64,000 nucleotides of DNA, from contig JAFCMP010000246.1 in the NCBI GenBank assembly GCA_017506865.1, positions 682,001-746,000 on the forward strand, written 5' to 3'. Below, in pieces: positions 1 through 15,000 of the stretch (position 1 is its first letter; each line of letters opens with the position of its first letter). The position numbers and the translations under genes were made by a program. Below the pieces are notes generated by a model, which saw nothing but the letters and a program-made list of their open reading frames with translations, did not search any database and was not told the DNA's origin. Source of the stretch: Tribonema minus (lineage: Eukaryota; Sar; Xanthophyceae; Tribonematales; Tribonemataceae).

Positions 1-3000
1 GATGCCGCATCAGGTTTGCGCTTTCTTTGTCACTTCTTCGACGACAGCGAGGCTCAGAACGACTACTGCACCTACAAGCGCAAGGACGTGCGCTCATTGC
101 AAAGCAGCATTGTTTTGACCACGCATCTGGCTATCGCGTGTAGGACATGCTTGCATGGGGCAAGGGTGTGTTGTGGAAGCAGCCCTTGCCGTGTGCGCGG
201 TTGTCTTGTGCAGGACACCAGAAGTATATGCATAAAGTTCGGTCCTTGCTCCACTCTCTCATTATGTGGTGCACCCTGCTCTGTCGTACATGCATACCAC
301 CAGCCACACTCACTCGGCAAGTGAATAGACACTGGTCCCCTGCTGGTTGCTTCTTTCCCATAAACCCAGACACGGCTTGACATCCAGCCCAACATCGCTT
401 CCATGTATATGTACATGTCTGTTTGCTGCTGCCTCCCCAGGAGAACTATCTGCATATTCTCAAGCCAAGTATGCACACTAAACGTTCATGTATGTGCATG
501 TCTGTTTGCTGCTGCGCCAGGGACGCGTGGCGGCGTCATTTCCGCCGCGCGTCACCGCGCCCTCCACATCGCAGCTGCAGCTGGCGCGCTCTGTGGTGCG
601 GGCCATATGCGACGAATCCAGCGAGCTCAGACAGGTGTGCGTGCGTGCGTGTGTGCGCGCGAATGCGAGTGTGTGGTACGCATTTGAATCCATGTGTACA
701 TACGTGGGTGTGGTGCACTCACGTGCCTGATTTGTTGTTACTGTTGCCTTGTTAGGTGTTTTTTTTTCTATCATTATTGTTGCATTGTGTTCCAGGCGTG
801 TGTGTGTGTGTGTATATGCCTACAGACTGCCTGGCGTGTAAAGCGCGCACGAGTGTGTGCGTGTATATGCTTGCGACTTAGACTAGCGTTCATTCGTGAT
901 ACACTCGGTTCGCAGGATACGCGTTGCGAAGGCGCACCGAAGTGCACGCAGCGCCTGCGTTCCGAGTATCGTGTCGCTTGCGCAGGGTATGTGTGTATGT
1001 ACACCTGTAGGTATATATCATGCGTGTATGTATGATGACCCGCTGTGACACAATGCACGTGTGGCAGCGCACACTGTGTCAGCGCTCAATGGCCATCGCA
1101 CTTGACTGGTGCCCTGATGCGGAACCGCCCCCCGCCGTTAGATGTGAAGGCGGCGATGAACTTCACCCACAGCAGCAGTTGAAGTTCATCGATTGAAGTC
1201 CAGGAGGACCACTCCTGACTGCTCTCATTCCCCACATGTAACTTCCCTGCTGCATTTTTTTTGGCTGCAGGGCTTCGATAGGCAGTTGAAGTACAATTAC
1301 TGAAGTGGGCATGGCTCAGCCCCATTTGCTCTCACATTTGTGTCTCGCACTCTGTGCCCGCGCCGCCCCAGGGCTCTGGCATCCTGGGCAAGGAGGACCT
1401 CACAAAGGACGACATGGAGGCCATGATGACCTTCTACGCCGAGAGCTTTGCGTTCCCGTACCTTATCGACCTCAGTGGCACCATCCGCGCTGCGTCGGAC
1501 CTCGGCGATCTCTGGTTCCGCGAGTACCACCTAGAGATAACTCAGGTGCGCTTGTAATCCTAACCTTAATGCGGGATGCGGCGTAATCCTAGGGCTAGGG
1601 CGGCTTGCGCTGCTGTGTGCTGTCAGTAGACTTTGTTGTACTTGGCGCACAAGTCATCTACTTCAACACCGGACATACCGCGCAGCTTCACACCGTCTCA
1701 AGGTGAAATACAGGCATGCATGCAACCTATCAGTCAAGGACATTGGGTCAACTTGAGAAGTAACCCTACCACTAATTCTGACCTCACCCTCACTCTGGAA
1801 CCTGCAGTATGCCTGATCCTCGTTATGACCCTTGCATTATGTGCGTCGTCAGCCGACATGATAGCCGCAATGACAGAGTCAGGGACCAGGTTCGAGGTAG
1901 AGTTAGCTGATGCTGTACCATTCTCCGCTCACGTCTGCACTACCATCGCAGGGCCATGCCGCATGCAAGCTGCATTGCAGCAACGCTTCCCTGACACGCA
2001 CGCATTTGCATGCTCATGCTTGTCAGGACTGTGCGTGGGGTGAGGCTGCCTGTGCCAACGAGGCCCCAACAGTCACCGCTCTCAGGGTTGATCGTTGGAA
2101 GAGGCAACCTGCGCACCATGTGCACACGCCGACCCAATTTGCCGTTGCTAAGTTACCTGCCCCCCCACCCCCCACCCCCCCTCCCATTTGCCCCCTTCCC
2201 GCAAACAGTCGATCCAATTCCCCCTCGAGCAGTCCTTCCCCTGGATCCTCACGGAGCACATGGTCAGCTCCAGCGGCAAGTCAACTTCCGCCGCGCGCGC
2301 CGCGGGCCCCTCGTCCCCCGCAGACTTCAACTCCAACAACGACAGCAGCATCAACGTGGCGGCCGCGGTGGCAACAGCTGGCGCGGGGGGGGCGGACGGG
2401 GGGGGCGGGGGGGGCGGGGGTGTCGTGCCGAAACGGCGGAAGAAGAAGAAGGGGGCGGGGGCGGGGCCGGAGGGGGCGGCGCTCGCGGAGGCAGTGCTCT
2501 GCGCGCTGGACGTGTACAACGATGCTGCGCGCGCGGCGCTGCACACGTACTGCGCGCAGCACCTGTTTGACGAGGTGCAGGCGGAGGTCAGCGTCGCGTA
2601 CGACCAGCTCGTGTTCCAGCTTGAGTCGGAGATCTACGGGCACTGCAAGGCGAGTGGGTTTGGGTTGGAGTTAGGGTAAGGGTTGGGGTTAGAGTGGCGC
2701 GACGCACCGCGATGAAATGCGTAGAGCGTCCATCGTGTTCTGGCCTACTTCTAGGTGTCAGCGTTGCGTACCACCAGCTCGTGTTTCAGCTCGAGTCGGA
2801 GATCCACGGGCACTGCAAGGCGAGTGATGCGGGTCGGGGCTAGCGCTAAGGCTAGGGTTAGACTTGGCCATACAAACCAGGGTTAGGGTAAGGGTTAGGA
2901 GTAGGGAGGTTAGTGGACGTTGTGCACTGCCACATCCAGGGTCTGGATGAGGTTATATCGGCAGTATGACCAGCTGGCGTTTCAGCTCGAGTCGGAGATC

Positions 3001-6000
3001 TACGGGCACTGCAAGGCGAGTGACGCGGGCCAGGGCTTGGGCTAGTGTTAGGGTTAAGCAGAGACAATTGGTGTGGTTGTGCGTTCTTGCCGGTTTAGCT
3101 TGGCAGCCACTCCAACCAACACCTGCTGACGTCCGGTCCGTTCACACAAGGCACAAAGCATGACTATCATCACTCGCACACCGCATCACATGACCAACTC
3201 CAGCCCTCACACTGAGGCTGCTGACAGCAGGTGTATACTTTGAAGTACATCCTCTGTCATTGCCATGTGCGTCACCAAATTCATGCACGGTTGCATTGAG
3301 CGGCAGTTCAACATCTGCTACATCCAACACCAATCACTCGTCATCAATAATGGTATTCTGTCATGTGGCAGGGCTCAGCAGCCTCGAGCGTGTTGAATTT
3401 GATTTCCCGACTCTTCGCTGTCATCACATACATTCATACACACCGCTCAGGAGCACCTGCGTGATGCAACTTCACACGCGTCCACGCCCATGGTCACAGG
3501 ATCCCGCAGCCGCAACCGAGCACGATGCTGTGCGATACGCGCCACAGGCTTCGTCTCCGTCACTACCTTTCACTGTCCGTCGCCCCGCGGCTGCTTGATG
3601 TCAACACACACGCCGCATCACACTCAATCGCGTGAACGCTCACGCCGCGCCACCGCAGGTTCACCAGACGGTACAACTAAGTATTCTTAATAAAGTTTGA
3701 AATGATGAATCAGTTCGTCCATTGACGATTTTTGCCGCCGCTGAGCGCTGCCACAGGACTGGGCCGCATCCAGCGCGCTCGACAAGATGTACCGGCGACG
3801 CATGGAGGAGCGGCGCGGGTGGGGGCGCTACACGCCCGCGTGGCGGCGCCACGGCGCGCTCGCGCGGCAGCGGCACGCGCTGCTGCTGGGGCGCTCCGTG
3901 GACATCTCGCGGCGGTTCGCGCTGGACCTGGACTCCAAGGTGCGTATGTATGTAAATGACTCTGAGATGAGTATGTAGATATATCTCACGGCAAGTATTC
4001 GCACTGGTTCTGGACTCATGTATGGACATCTCGCGGCAGTTCGCGCTGGAGCTGGACTCCAAGGTATGCATGTGTGGTTTGAGAAGCGGGCGGTCCTGCA
4101 GCGGGCGGAGCGCACTGATGCGGCGGCGCGTGCGGAATGTGCGACAGCACTGGCAGCAATTGCTGGACAAAGGGGTTTTCTGAAAGCCGCTCCATGGCAC
4201 AAGTTTGAGCGCTGCCGCTGCATGAAACGTCCCAACAGCTTGACGATGCAGTGTTGTAGCAAGAGTCGCTCAGACCAGACTCTATGTGACTGGTGCCGCA
4301 CCCGCAGTCGGCCCCTGCACAATGGATGTTGCTGCAGCGCTGCCCTCGCGTCACGGCATCCCAGGCCTCTGCTCATTGCCGTGGGCTGGTGGCGGCAAAT
4401 GCGCATGCCAGGCATGCCTGCAAGGTAGCCGGGCATGTGCACTTTCATACTTTCGTCCATTGTAGGTGTTGAGGTATATGTGACAGCCTATGGCGTAGCA
4501 GTGCTCAACTCCGAGGGCAGCGGCCTGTCCGGGCATGCATGAGCTGCAGGCAGCGCTCCACACAATTTCCGCGCGGGCGCAATCTCCTCACGTTAGTGCG
4601 ATGTTGCAGTGCGCAAGTGCGGCCGTTCTTCATGGTCTCCGCGCCCCTGCGCTGCGCCAGCATCCCGCGGCGGCGGCTGCTTGCACGCTCCCCGAGCTTG
4701 GCAGCAGCGCTCAGCGCTCGCGCGTGCCGCGCGCCTGCCGCTGCCGCGCTTCACTGGCGGCAGCGGCAGCGCAGGCAGCGGTCGGGCGCGCGCGCGGCAC
4801 CCGCGTAGCTTAAAAATGCTTGGCGACCTTAGCTACTCCTCCATTTCCGCGGTCGTGCGCCCCGCAGGCATCAAAGGCAGTTGAGCAGTGAGTGCTGAGC
4901 ACTGGCGCCGCTGCAGCTGTCCACAGTCAGATCAGGGTTACGGTCGCACACTCCTCAGCGCATGCGTGCCCATTGGCTGCTCGCCCCCCCTCCGCGCACC
5001 GCAGCTGTGCGAGGACGTCGACTGGCGGTGGGCTCCTGCCCCTGCCATGCTTCAGTAGTCCACGGTCAGATCAGGGTTAGGGTTGCACACTTTTCATTGC
5101 GCGCATGCCCTTGACCTCTCGCCCCCCTCCGCTCTCTATGCTTGCAAAGAAGCACCCAAAGTAATTGTGAACGCCTTGGAAATCGCGCTCGCCGCAGCTG
5201 CGCGAGGACGTCGACGCCGCCGTTAGGGTTATAGGTAGGGTCAGGTGCTACTGAGGTAAGCGTTTTACAGAGACGCCGCCTCAGCACGCGCATTGCCCTT
5301 GACCTCTCGCCCCCTCCCGCCCCTCCGCTCTCCATTGTTGCCTGAACCAATTGTGATCACCTTGAAACTTGTGCACCGCAGCTGCGCAAACACATCGACG
5401 CCGCCGTCTCTCCACTGCCCCTTCTAGGGTTGGGGTTAGGGTTACAAGTAGGTTTAACTTCTAGGGTTAACTTCTAGAGTTAACTTCCAGTCAGCTCTTT
5501 ACAGACCTTGCCTTAGCGCACGCATACCCCTGCCACCCTCCGCGCCGCGCAGCTGCGCGAGACGTCGACGCCGCCATCTCTCTAGGTGGGGTTGGGTTCT
5601 ATATGGCATTTTACAGATCTCGCGCCAGCGCACGCATGCGCTTGGCCTCTCACCCCCTCCACTCCCCACGCTTGCCAGCAAAAACTGAAGTTACTGTGAA
5701 CATCCTGGAACCCATGCGCGCCGCAGCTGCGCGAGGACGTCGACGCCGCCGTCTCCAAGTTTGAGGGCGGCGGCCTCGCGGGCATCATCGAGCTCGAGGC
5801 AGCGCTCAACGCGGTGCGCGGCACGCACGCGCGCCTCGTGCGCACCGGCGTCGAGGCCCTCGACGCGTGCGACCAGATCTTCGAGGACGTGCTCGCGCGC
5901 AGCGGGCGCCTCGCGGCGCACGTTCTGCGCTCCCTGGTCCTGGACCTGTTCCCCAAGTGCAGACTGTGCCTGGACTCCGGGCGCTGGGTGCGGTCGCTGG

Positions 6001-9000
6001 GGGAGACTGTGGGGGGGGCGGTGAAGGGGGCGGGGGCGGGGGCCAGCGGCGACAACAACCTAGGTGAGGCGTACGGGAACTTCACTGTTGCTCTTTTCTT
6101 GACATCTTCAAGATGAAGTTGAAGTAGCGGTCAGAGGCCCCTGGACTTTGCAATTACTGTGGGCCTCGCTTGTGTCACATGTTGCTGTGCGCGCATAATC
6201 ACGGTGCCTCCATGAGATTCGCAGAAGCGCGGGCGTATGTGCTTTATGTCCATCCAGCAAGGGGACAGCGTTTCAGGTATCGACATCACACAGCCCAACA
6301 TGTCGTTGCAGTTGTGCATCGCGTACATCATATGCGACTTTAAATGCGCGATGAGCTGCACACACGGCCAATGCATCACATCATTCGCGATTGCCAGTGC
6401 GAGATGAGCGGTACACAGCCAAGCCGTGCTGAGCCATGCCGCGCGCGCTCATTGCCGCATTCACTCTCCATGCTGAGCCATGGTGCGTGCGCTCCCTGCC
6501 GCAATATTCGCCATCTCTCCCCATTGCAGGCGGCGGTCGCCTGTTCGGCAACGCGTATGAGCAGGTGGCCTCGTGCTGAGCAATGCTACGAGCGCTCATT
6601 GCCGCAGTCACTCTCCATGCAGCGCGCGCTCACTGCCGCATTCGCTCTTTCCCGTCGCAGGCGGCGGCCGGCTGTGCGGCAAGGCGTACGAGCAGGTGGC
6701 CTCTCTGACGGCGGAGTTTGTGGGGGATCAGCACCTGGCGTGCGCGCTGCGGCTGCTGGGGCCCGCGGAGCTCGGCATGGTCATCGACAGCGTCATGCAG
6801 GTGAACCTTTCTCTCCCCCTTCTGATGATAAGGCTGCTTGTTCAGCATTGCAGCCCGTGTCACGGCGTCAATCATCGTCATCACAGTCGCCTTGATGCCT
6901 CAGACTTACTTATTGTTGTGATTTTACAGGGCCGTGAAGGGTCGGGGTTAGGCTCAGGGTCAGCTCGCCTGCAGACAACGCAGTGATACGTGCGCGCTGC
7001 ATGCAGGTGGCGCACTCGCGCCGCACACATTCGGACTCAGCAAAACATCAACTGACGCTCTGCAAGTGACTTGATCTTGATCTCCGTGATCTTGAAAGCA
7101 CAACATGTGACGCTTCGTCGCTGTGCTCGCGGTCCGATTTTGCGATGCCCTCCTGGGGGCCACATGCTCTCCTCCACGCGCCAACATGCCCACTGAAGCC
7201 GTGTCAAACAGCAACGCTACAACTGCATGCATGCATACCTGCTCACACATGACGTGTGACGCCCCAGCCCCCCCCCCCTCCCCACCACCACCACCACCCC
7301 CCCCACCCCATTGCAGTACCTCGAGTCCAAGCTGGACGACCTGTTGGAGTGAGCTCCTGCACTCACCAGCACACGTGTGCACGCTCACCTAAATTCTCGA
7401 GATACGCTCCGCCTCTATGCTTGCAGTGTTTCAGGACCAATTGTGATTACCTACTGGATGCACGCACACCCATTGAAACATCACGTGTGACGCACCGCCC
7501 CTCCCGCCCCTGCTACCCTTGCAGTACCTCGAGTCCAAGCTGGATGACCTGCTGGAGTGGGCGCGTGCGCTCACCCCAGGGCTGCCGAGCCTGGCGCTGC
7601 CGTCGCTGTCCATGGGCCTCGCGGGCGCGTACGCCATGTTTGAGGTGCAGCTGCAGCCGCTGCTCGAGTACCCCGACCTGCGTAACGGGGTATTTCAGGA
7701 CCTGCGCGAGATGGGCAACGCGCTCGCGTTTCTGTTCTCCCTGGGCAAGCTCATGCAGGTGCGCAAGGCTGTGAAGTACGTGTTGAAACTGGAAGGGACT
7801 CTGAGGTACAGCATTTGGCTGAAGCGTAGTAGCTTGCGGCTGAGAGTATCGCTTGCGGCTCAAGCTCATGCAGGTGCGCGCGGTGCTTGGCAGTATAGAT
7901 CGTGGCTGAAAGCGACTTCGACGTATAGCTTTTGGCTGAACTGTAGCCTGCGGCTGAGAGTGTCGCGTGCGGCTGAAAGTATGGCCTCTGGGCTGAAAAA
8001 ATAGCGTGTGGCGGTCCTCCTGTCCACGCAGGCAAGCCTGGCAGCGCAATTGGATTCTGTTCACAGCCAGGTGCTGCAGTGCTCAGCGCCTGCACCTGCG
8101 CAATCGCTCGGAGTCAGATGGACCTTCCCAGTTTTTGACGAGGGTGGGGAAAGGTCCTGCAGTCACGCCATGCACACCTCTGGCGCGTGCCACTTTCTGC
8201 GGCGTTTTTTGCGCGTGGTTGTGGGGCTTGTACTTGCGTGCCGCAGGACGCCTGCAGCACGCTAAAAGAGAATGACGGTCGCGCGTTGCCATTAACTTCA
8301 ACCCTGTGTTGCCGTTAGTTTCAATGGTAAGCCTGAACGACGCACTCGTACCACACACGCCCTTGCTATGGGTGGCTGGTTAGCGTTCCTGTTCGACACC
8401 AAATCAAATTTGTGACCTGGGGTGGTAAAAACTGCGACAAGCAATGTCTGTCCTGCACCCCCCAGTTCCCGCTGCAGATGGATGTCTGCATTCTTTTTCT
8501 GTAGATATACTTGCCCGCAAGCAAGTAACCACATGATGAGCATGAGCATGGTCTGCCTTATCCCTCCCTTCCCCCCCTCCGTCCCACCCCCCTGCAGAAG
8601 CACAAGTCCTTGCCCCGCCTTCCCCCCCTTTCCCCCCCATATATACACCTGTCCGCACGTGAACTAACCACCTGACGTGCCCCCCCCCCCCCCTTTCCCC
8701 CTGCAGGTGGACGACTGCTTGACGTTTGTCCACGCGCTGCCCATCATCGGCGTGCCCACGTCGCGCACATGGGAGGGCGATCGCACGCGGCTCATGACGG
8801 CGATCGGCGGCATCACCGCGGCCATCACCGGCTCCGGCTGCCCCAGCGGCGTTGCGCAATCGGCGGCGACGCTCACCGACAGGTGATCTCCAAATTGAAG
8901 TTGCCAGGGCAGCAGGACAGGCAGATGCGCACTGCGTTGACGGCCAGCGGGCGCGAGAAAATGACTTAGAGCCTTATGCACTGCATGCCGTCATGCGTGC

Positions 9001-12000
9001 AGACGCTGTGCTGTTTGCGTGGAGTCCACGCTGTACGACTTGTTCTAGCCACGCCACTTAGGCGCACATGACGAGCAAGCACTCTGAAAGCGCAGCATTT
9101 TGCGATATCTTGAAGAGTGCGAGCAGCGCGATACGTGGCGCAGCGACTGAGCATTGCTGCAGGGTCCAGCAGCGCCAGCCCTACCCCTAACCCTAATACG
9201 ACAGAAGAGGCAAACGTTGCAAGCGCAGGGTATCAGAGACAGCTTGCCCTCCTGTCGAGGAACAGCTGTTATTGGAACAGCCTGGTTGGCTTTCTCTGCG
9301 CCATGCTTGGCCTGAAGTTCTCATTTGCTGCCATTTGAGATTATTGCTGACATCCAGTCTCTGATATCCAGTATCCCTGGGCCCCAAATGCTCAGACTTA
9401 AAGAAGACAGCGGTCCCGCTATGATAGTTGCCGGTTTTTTCATGACTTCCATCACGCCAATTGTGGAGGAATGGAATGGCTCACTAGTGGTGCATGTCGT
9501 CCCCAACAGCCACTAGCAGCCTTGGCTAAGGCTACCCCTGCTGTGTGGCGCAGTCGCCAGCAGCGTGTGCCGACAAATCAATTTAGAACAGCCGTCTGTG
9601 CACGCGTAGACTCATGCCGGCTGCCATATGACTGTATTCTCTGATGACGAATCAGAAGCGAGGAAAGAACTCAGGACAGCTGCATGCCCTATTTGGATGA
9701 TGCCTACCTGACACGCTGCTGGCATGGACGAAACCCCCATCCATCCCCTGTTATTCCTTAATATTAGCACCGCGGTGAGGTCATGCGACCATACAAACCG
9801 AGCTTATGCTGTCGATAACCACACTTCAAAGCATATCATGTAGAAGTACAATGCACAGTTTTCACAAGACACATGTAGTTTCTGGCGGCAAACTGGACAT
9901 CTACCATCCGGGTGTTTTCGCGCCCCAGGCGATAATTGATGAAAGCACAACGTATGTGTTCATTGCGTTGCAACATTATCGTTGCGGAAGCTCACCTCAC
10001 CGCTTCATGGGCTTTGCCGAGCAGCGCCAAGGCATATCCACAGGCAACTGCGGCGCGCGCGCTGCCGCAGCTTACGATCTCGGGGATGGATTTCGTACAG
10101 TCAGCACAAACACAGACGTATGAAAAGAATTCACTAGCGTGCGTTCAAGACATGATCATCATTTGACGCCTATTCAACTTGTATAAATGCTATGTGCGGA
10201 CCAGCGTCAAGGCGGGGCAAGACACAGCGGCATACACAGTATACAAGAAGTATACACACATGGAACTGTCTTCATCACTGAAGCTCACCTCACCACCTTG
10301 ATGTTGGCTTCGCGGAGCAGTGCCAAGGCGGGACAGAAGGCGGCCGCGGCGCGCGCGCTGCCGCAGCTTACAATCTCGGGGATGGAGTTCGTACAGTCAA
10401 CACCAAACACAATTCAGACGTATAAAACGCGCTCGCGAGCGCTCATTCAAACATAATCATCATCTGACACCTAATCCACTGTTGAAATTATGATGTGTCG
10501 CGCAGTGCCAAGTCGGGGCAGGATGAGGCACATACAGTATAGGCAGGATGAGGCACATACAGTATAGTCGAAGTATGTACATTTTTTGTTTCATCGCTGA
10601 AGCTCTCCTCACCTTTATATTGGTTTTGCTGAGCAGTGCCAAGGCGGGACAGGAGGCGGCCGCGGCGTGCGCGCTGCCGCAGAGCTTGTTCGGCACCGCG
10701 CTGCAGCGGCTGGACGTGGCCATCTCCGCCAGTGAGTCCCCAATATTGAACTTGATGTTACCGCAAGTTTGCCTGAGGTCACGGGCCAGCAAATTGATGA
10801 TTGGCGCTGTTGGGGAGGGAGGGCGGGGGGGGGGCCACACTGCCAATGAGTCCCCAATATTCAACTTGCAGTTACGTTTGTATGCCAAGGTCATAGGCCA
10901 GCGAAACGGTCATTGGGGCTGTTTGGGGGGGCTGTTGAGCACATGCGCTGCAGTGGGCAAGTGAGCACGTGTCGCCTGCGTTCATGAAACGACATGGACA
11001 GCTCCACTTTGCCAGCACATGCACTTCACAACTCTCAGTTGAAATGTTTTACCAATGTGTTGTCACTCCGCTGTCTGCACTGCCAGCGATTGCATCTGCT
11101 CTCGTCACAAAAAAAAAACTTGTACACGCTTTGAAGCGTGGGTTCACTTGAGATTTGCAGTAGGTAAAAGGGGTCGCGGAGGCCCATTCGTCTTCACGTT
11201 CTCTCATTTCCCTGATGAATGAATGAATGCGCCACCATTGCTCCCCCCTGCTTTGCGCCATTGGACATGTGCACGCGACAGCCTCGCATCCCCCCACACG
11301 CACCCGGACAGTGAAGCACCTGAGATCAAAGTGGCCAACCAGCAACTGCACCATTCCCCCTACCCCCCCCACCCCCCCCACCCCCCCCCCACCACCACCA
11401 GGCGGCATCCGCGAGGAGTGGCAGGGGGGCCCCCTCGACGGCCTCTGTGAGCCAGCAGACGGCGCCCCCCCTCCCCCCCACTTCTACCGCCTCTGGAGCG
11501 CGCTCCACTTCGCCTTCTGCCAGCCCTTCCCCACCGCGGGCGCCGCCGCCAACGACTGGGTCGCGTTCGGCGACGGCGTCGCGCTGTGCGGCGCCGCCGT
11601 CGTGCACCTCCTCGGCCAGACGGACGCGCACGCAAGCCACGACCCCGGCTACCACCTGCTGCGCGCCGCCGCGCACGAGGCGAGCGCCGCCGCGGCGGCG
11701 CCCTCCGACGACCCGCGCGCGCGCGGCGCCGCCGCCGAGGCCTTCCTCTGGTACGCCAAGCAGCAGCGCGCCGTGCACCACTGGGCGGCGGCGGCGGCGG
11801 CGGCGGCGCTGCCGCAGCGCGCCGCCGCGGCGGCGGCGGCGGCGCTCGACGTCGTGTTTCACCCGCCGCCCAGCGACGACGCGCTGACGGCGGAGGAGTC
11901 GCGGCGCGCGCGCGGCTCTGTCAGCGGCGGCGGCGGCAGCAGCGGCGTGTTCTCGGCGGCGGCGCAGCAGCGCGGGCCGCCGGTGCCGGCGCGGTCGCGC

Positions 12001-15000
12001 GGCGGCAGCGGCAGCGCCGCGGACGCGGGGCTCGGGATGAGCATCGCTGGCATGGCGGGGCCGCCGTTCACGATGGCGGCGGCGGCGGTGAGTGCTGGCT
12101 GCGAGAGAGGGAGAGACGAAGTGTTGGTGTGTGTGAGTGCGTGTCTCTTGCGCTGGCTGAGAGACAGAGAGAGAGAGAGAGCGACGAAGTGTGTGTTTGG
12201 GTGCATGTGTGTAAGTGTGTGTGTGTGTGCGTGTGTATGTGCATGGCCACCGCAATTGCCTTGTGGCACACCACAGCCATAGCCAGCTCCCCGCCAGGCA
12301 TACCGCATCACCTCATCACCAACTTCACACTTGAACTTGTGCTCACGTACCCCCCCCAGGCGGCGGCGCTCAGCAACAGCAGCGGCCACCCCGCGCGCCG
12401 CCACTCCGGCAGCTCCCTCGACCTCAGCAACAGCGCCATGGACGCGGTGTTCTCGCAGCTGTCGCCGGCCAACGCCGGCGGCAGCAACGGCGGCTCCTTC
12501 GCCGCTGCGCGCATGCCGGGGCAGCGCTCGCCGATGGGGCGCCCCCGCCCCGCCCCGGGGGCAGGGGGCATGCAGGGGGCTCCCCCCCGCGTCCCCGCCA
12601 GCAACAGGGGTTTTTTGCTGGGCCCCGGATCGTCGCCTGATGGCGAGCATGGGTCGCGGTCGGCGTCGCCGGTGCCGTGGGCGAATGCGTCGGACGTTGC
12701 GCATCTGAGGGAGGTGTTCCCGCAGGTGAGCGTGCCGCGGAGGAGAGTCACGCCTCTGCAAAGTGCAAGTTAGCGCCCAGAGATGGGGGGGGGGGGGGGG
12801 GGGGGCGTTGTGCCTCCGCATGAGATGTCATTTGTGCAGGCGAGCGCTTGGGAGGAAGGTCATTTGTATGAGAACAAGACAATGCACAGCGCGATGGACA
12901 GTGGGTGCGAAGGCATGCGGTGGCGGAACCTGGGCATCCTGTATGTACGCGCCATGTTGTGGGATGTTGTTGGGGGCGAGCACTCACCATTATCGTGGCT
13001 ACAGTATAGGTTGGTTGCAAACATATGATCCGTAGAAAAGCATGAGCGCAATACTGTGTTGAAGGTGCGCTGGCTCGACGCGTGAAGTGTGAATGCCACA
13101 CAGCTCTGCGATGCCGTTGGAGACGCGATGATCTTGGAGGTCAGATACGTCGCCTGGCCGGTTTCAGACTCGCCAGGAGAATGCGATGCAGCGCTCCTCA
13201 GCGCGCCTTCGATGCAGCGGCTGGCAATAATTTTCCTGTTACGTGGCTGCGCCATCGTGCAGACGCAGCAGCTCTTGTAAAAAGACCAGCCCCCCCCGCC
13301 CGCATGTTCTGCCCTGTGACGTGCCTGAAGCCCAACTGCAACTCTTCTCTTTGCTGGATGTCAGATCTCGGAGGCGGAGGCTGCAGCAGCGCTCGCGCGC
13401 CACGGCGGCGACGTCAAGGCTGCCGCCGCCGCGTTTCTCGCAGACGCGTCGCCCAACGGCAGCCCCGCGCGCAGCGGCAGCGCCAGCGGCGGCAGCGGGC
13501 CCGCCGACGCCGCCGCGGCGCCGCTGCGGAAGGCCGCCAAGCCGGGACAGCCGCAGGCCGCTATATTCCAGACGGCGCACGTGGACGTGCTGTTTCCCAT
13601 GGCGTCGCAGCCGGCGGCAGCGGCGGCGCTGCCGCAGCAGCAGCAGCAGCAGCAGGGGTCGGGGGGCTTCCCCGGCGGGGGCTCGTTCCACCAGGGGCGC
13701 GTCAGCCTGGGGGGGATGAGCACGGGGGGCAAGTCGGACCTGATCAGCGCGCTGGACCCGGACGAGGTCGCCAACTTCAACTTGCAAGAGTTCACGCCCG
13801 CATCCTCGCAGGCCATGGCGGCGTCGGAGCCTGGGCGCCGCGCCAGCGCTCCCGTGCAGCCGCTGGCGCTGCAGCAGCAGCAGCAGCAGCAGGTGCCGGC
13901 GAGCGGCGGCGGTGGCGGCGGCAGCGCATTTGCCGCCGCGGACTCCGCCGCCGTCGCCGCCTATAACAACCGCCGCAGCTCGATGCCGGTGCCGCCCAGC
14001 GGGCAGGCGCCGCAGCTGCGGCAGCAGAACGGCGCCTCTCACGCAGGCATGCCACCTGGCGGTCCCATGATGCAGCGCTCACCCAGTGGCGATGGCATCG
14101 GCGGCGTTGGCGGCAGCATGGCTCAGGCGGGGGCGGGCGGGGCGATGATGATGGGGGCTGGGCCGAGGGGATTCCCGCGGGCGCCGCAGAACATGGCGCC
14201 AATGATGACCCAGCAGCAGCAGCAACAGCAGTCGATGATGCAGGCGCAGCAGCAGCCTCGGCCCATGCAGCAGCAGCAGCAGCCTCAGCCGATGCAGCAG
14301 CAGCAGCAGCAGCAGCCTCGGCCCATGCAGCAGCAGCAGCAGCAGCAGCCACGACCCATGCAGCAGCAGCCGCAGCAACTGCCGCAGCAGCAGCAGCAGC
14401 CACGGCCCATGCAGCAGCAGATGGTGCAATCCGCCGGGGGCGCCCCCGCAGCGCAGCAGCATCAGCAGCACCACTCGGCAGCTTCCGCGGGCATGCAGTC
14501 CGCCAAGCCGACGCATCAGTCAACAGCGCCGATGCCAGGCCACGCGCGCCCCCCTCCCCCCTCATTCATGGCCCCTGTGGGGGGGGCGGTGCGCAGCGCT
14601 CGTCCTGCGCCGCCCAGCGGCAGAGCTGCTGTTGGCGGTGAAGTGAAGTCGAAGCCAACTGCTGCTGGCGCGATGCCAACTTCAAGTGCAGCGGCGGCGG
14701 CGCCGCAGATGTCGCCGCCGCTGGCGTCTACTGCAGCGCCACGCGGCACCCCGCCGCACCGCCCAAGCGCAAGTTCGGTGTCAGTGGTTCCGCAGCAACT
14801 GGCACCACAGCAACAGCAGCAGCAGCAGCAGCCACAGATGGCATCAGCGGGCATGCACGCGGCGCACCCATCGGCGCAGCAGCAACACCAGCAGCAGGCG
14901 ATGATGATGGCGCGTAGCGGCAGCGGCAGCGCATCGCCGCCACAGATGGGCATGCAGCAGCCGCATCAGCAGGGCTTGCCACAGCAGCAGCAGCAGCAGC

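Noticed and set aside
11326..12255. 309-codon minus-strand open frame
   Set aside because: Arg/His-rich shadow of the Ala-rich CYFIP exon. GC-rich codons leave all frames open and no domain is visible.
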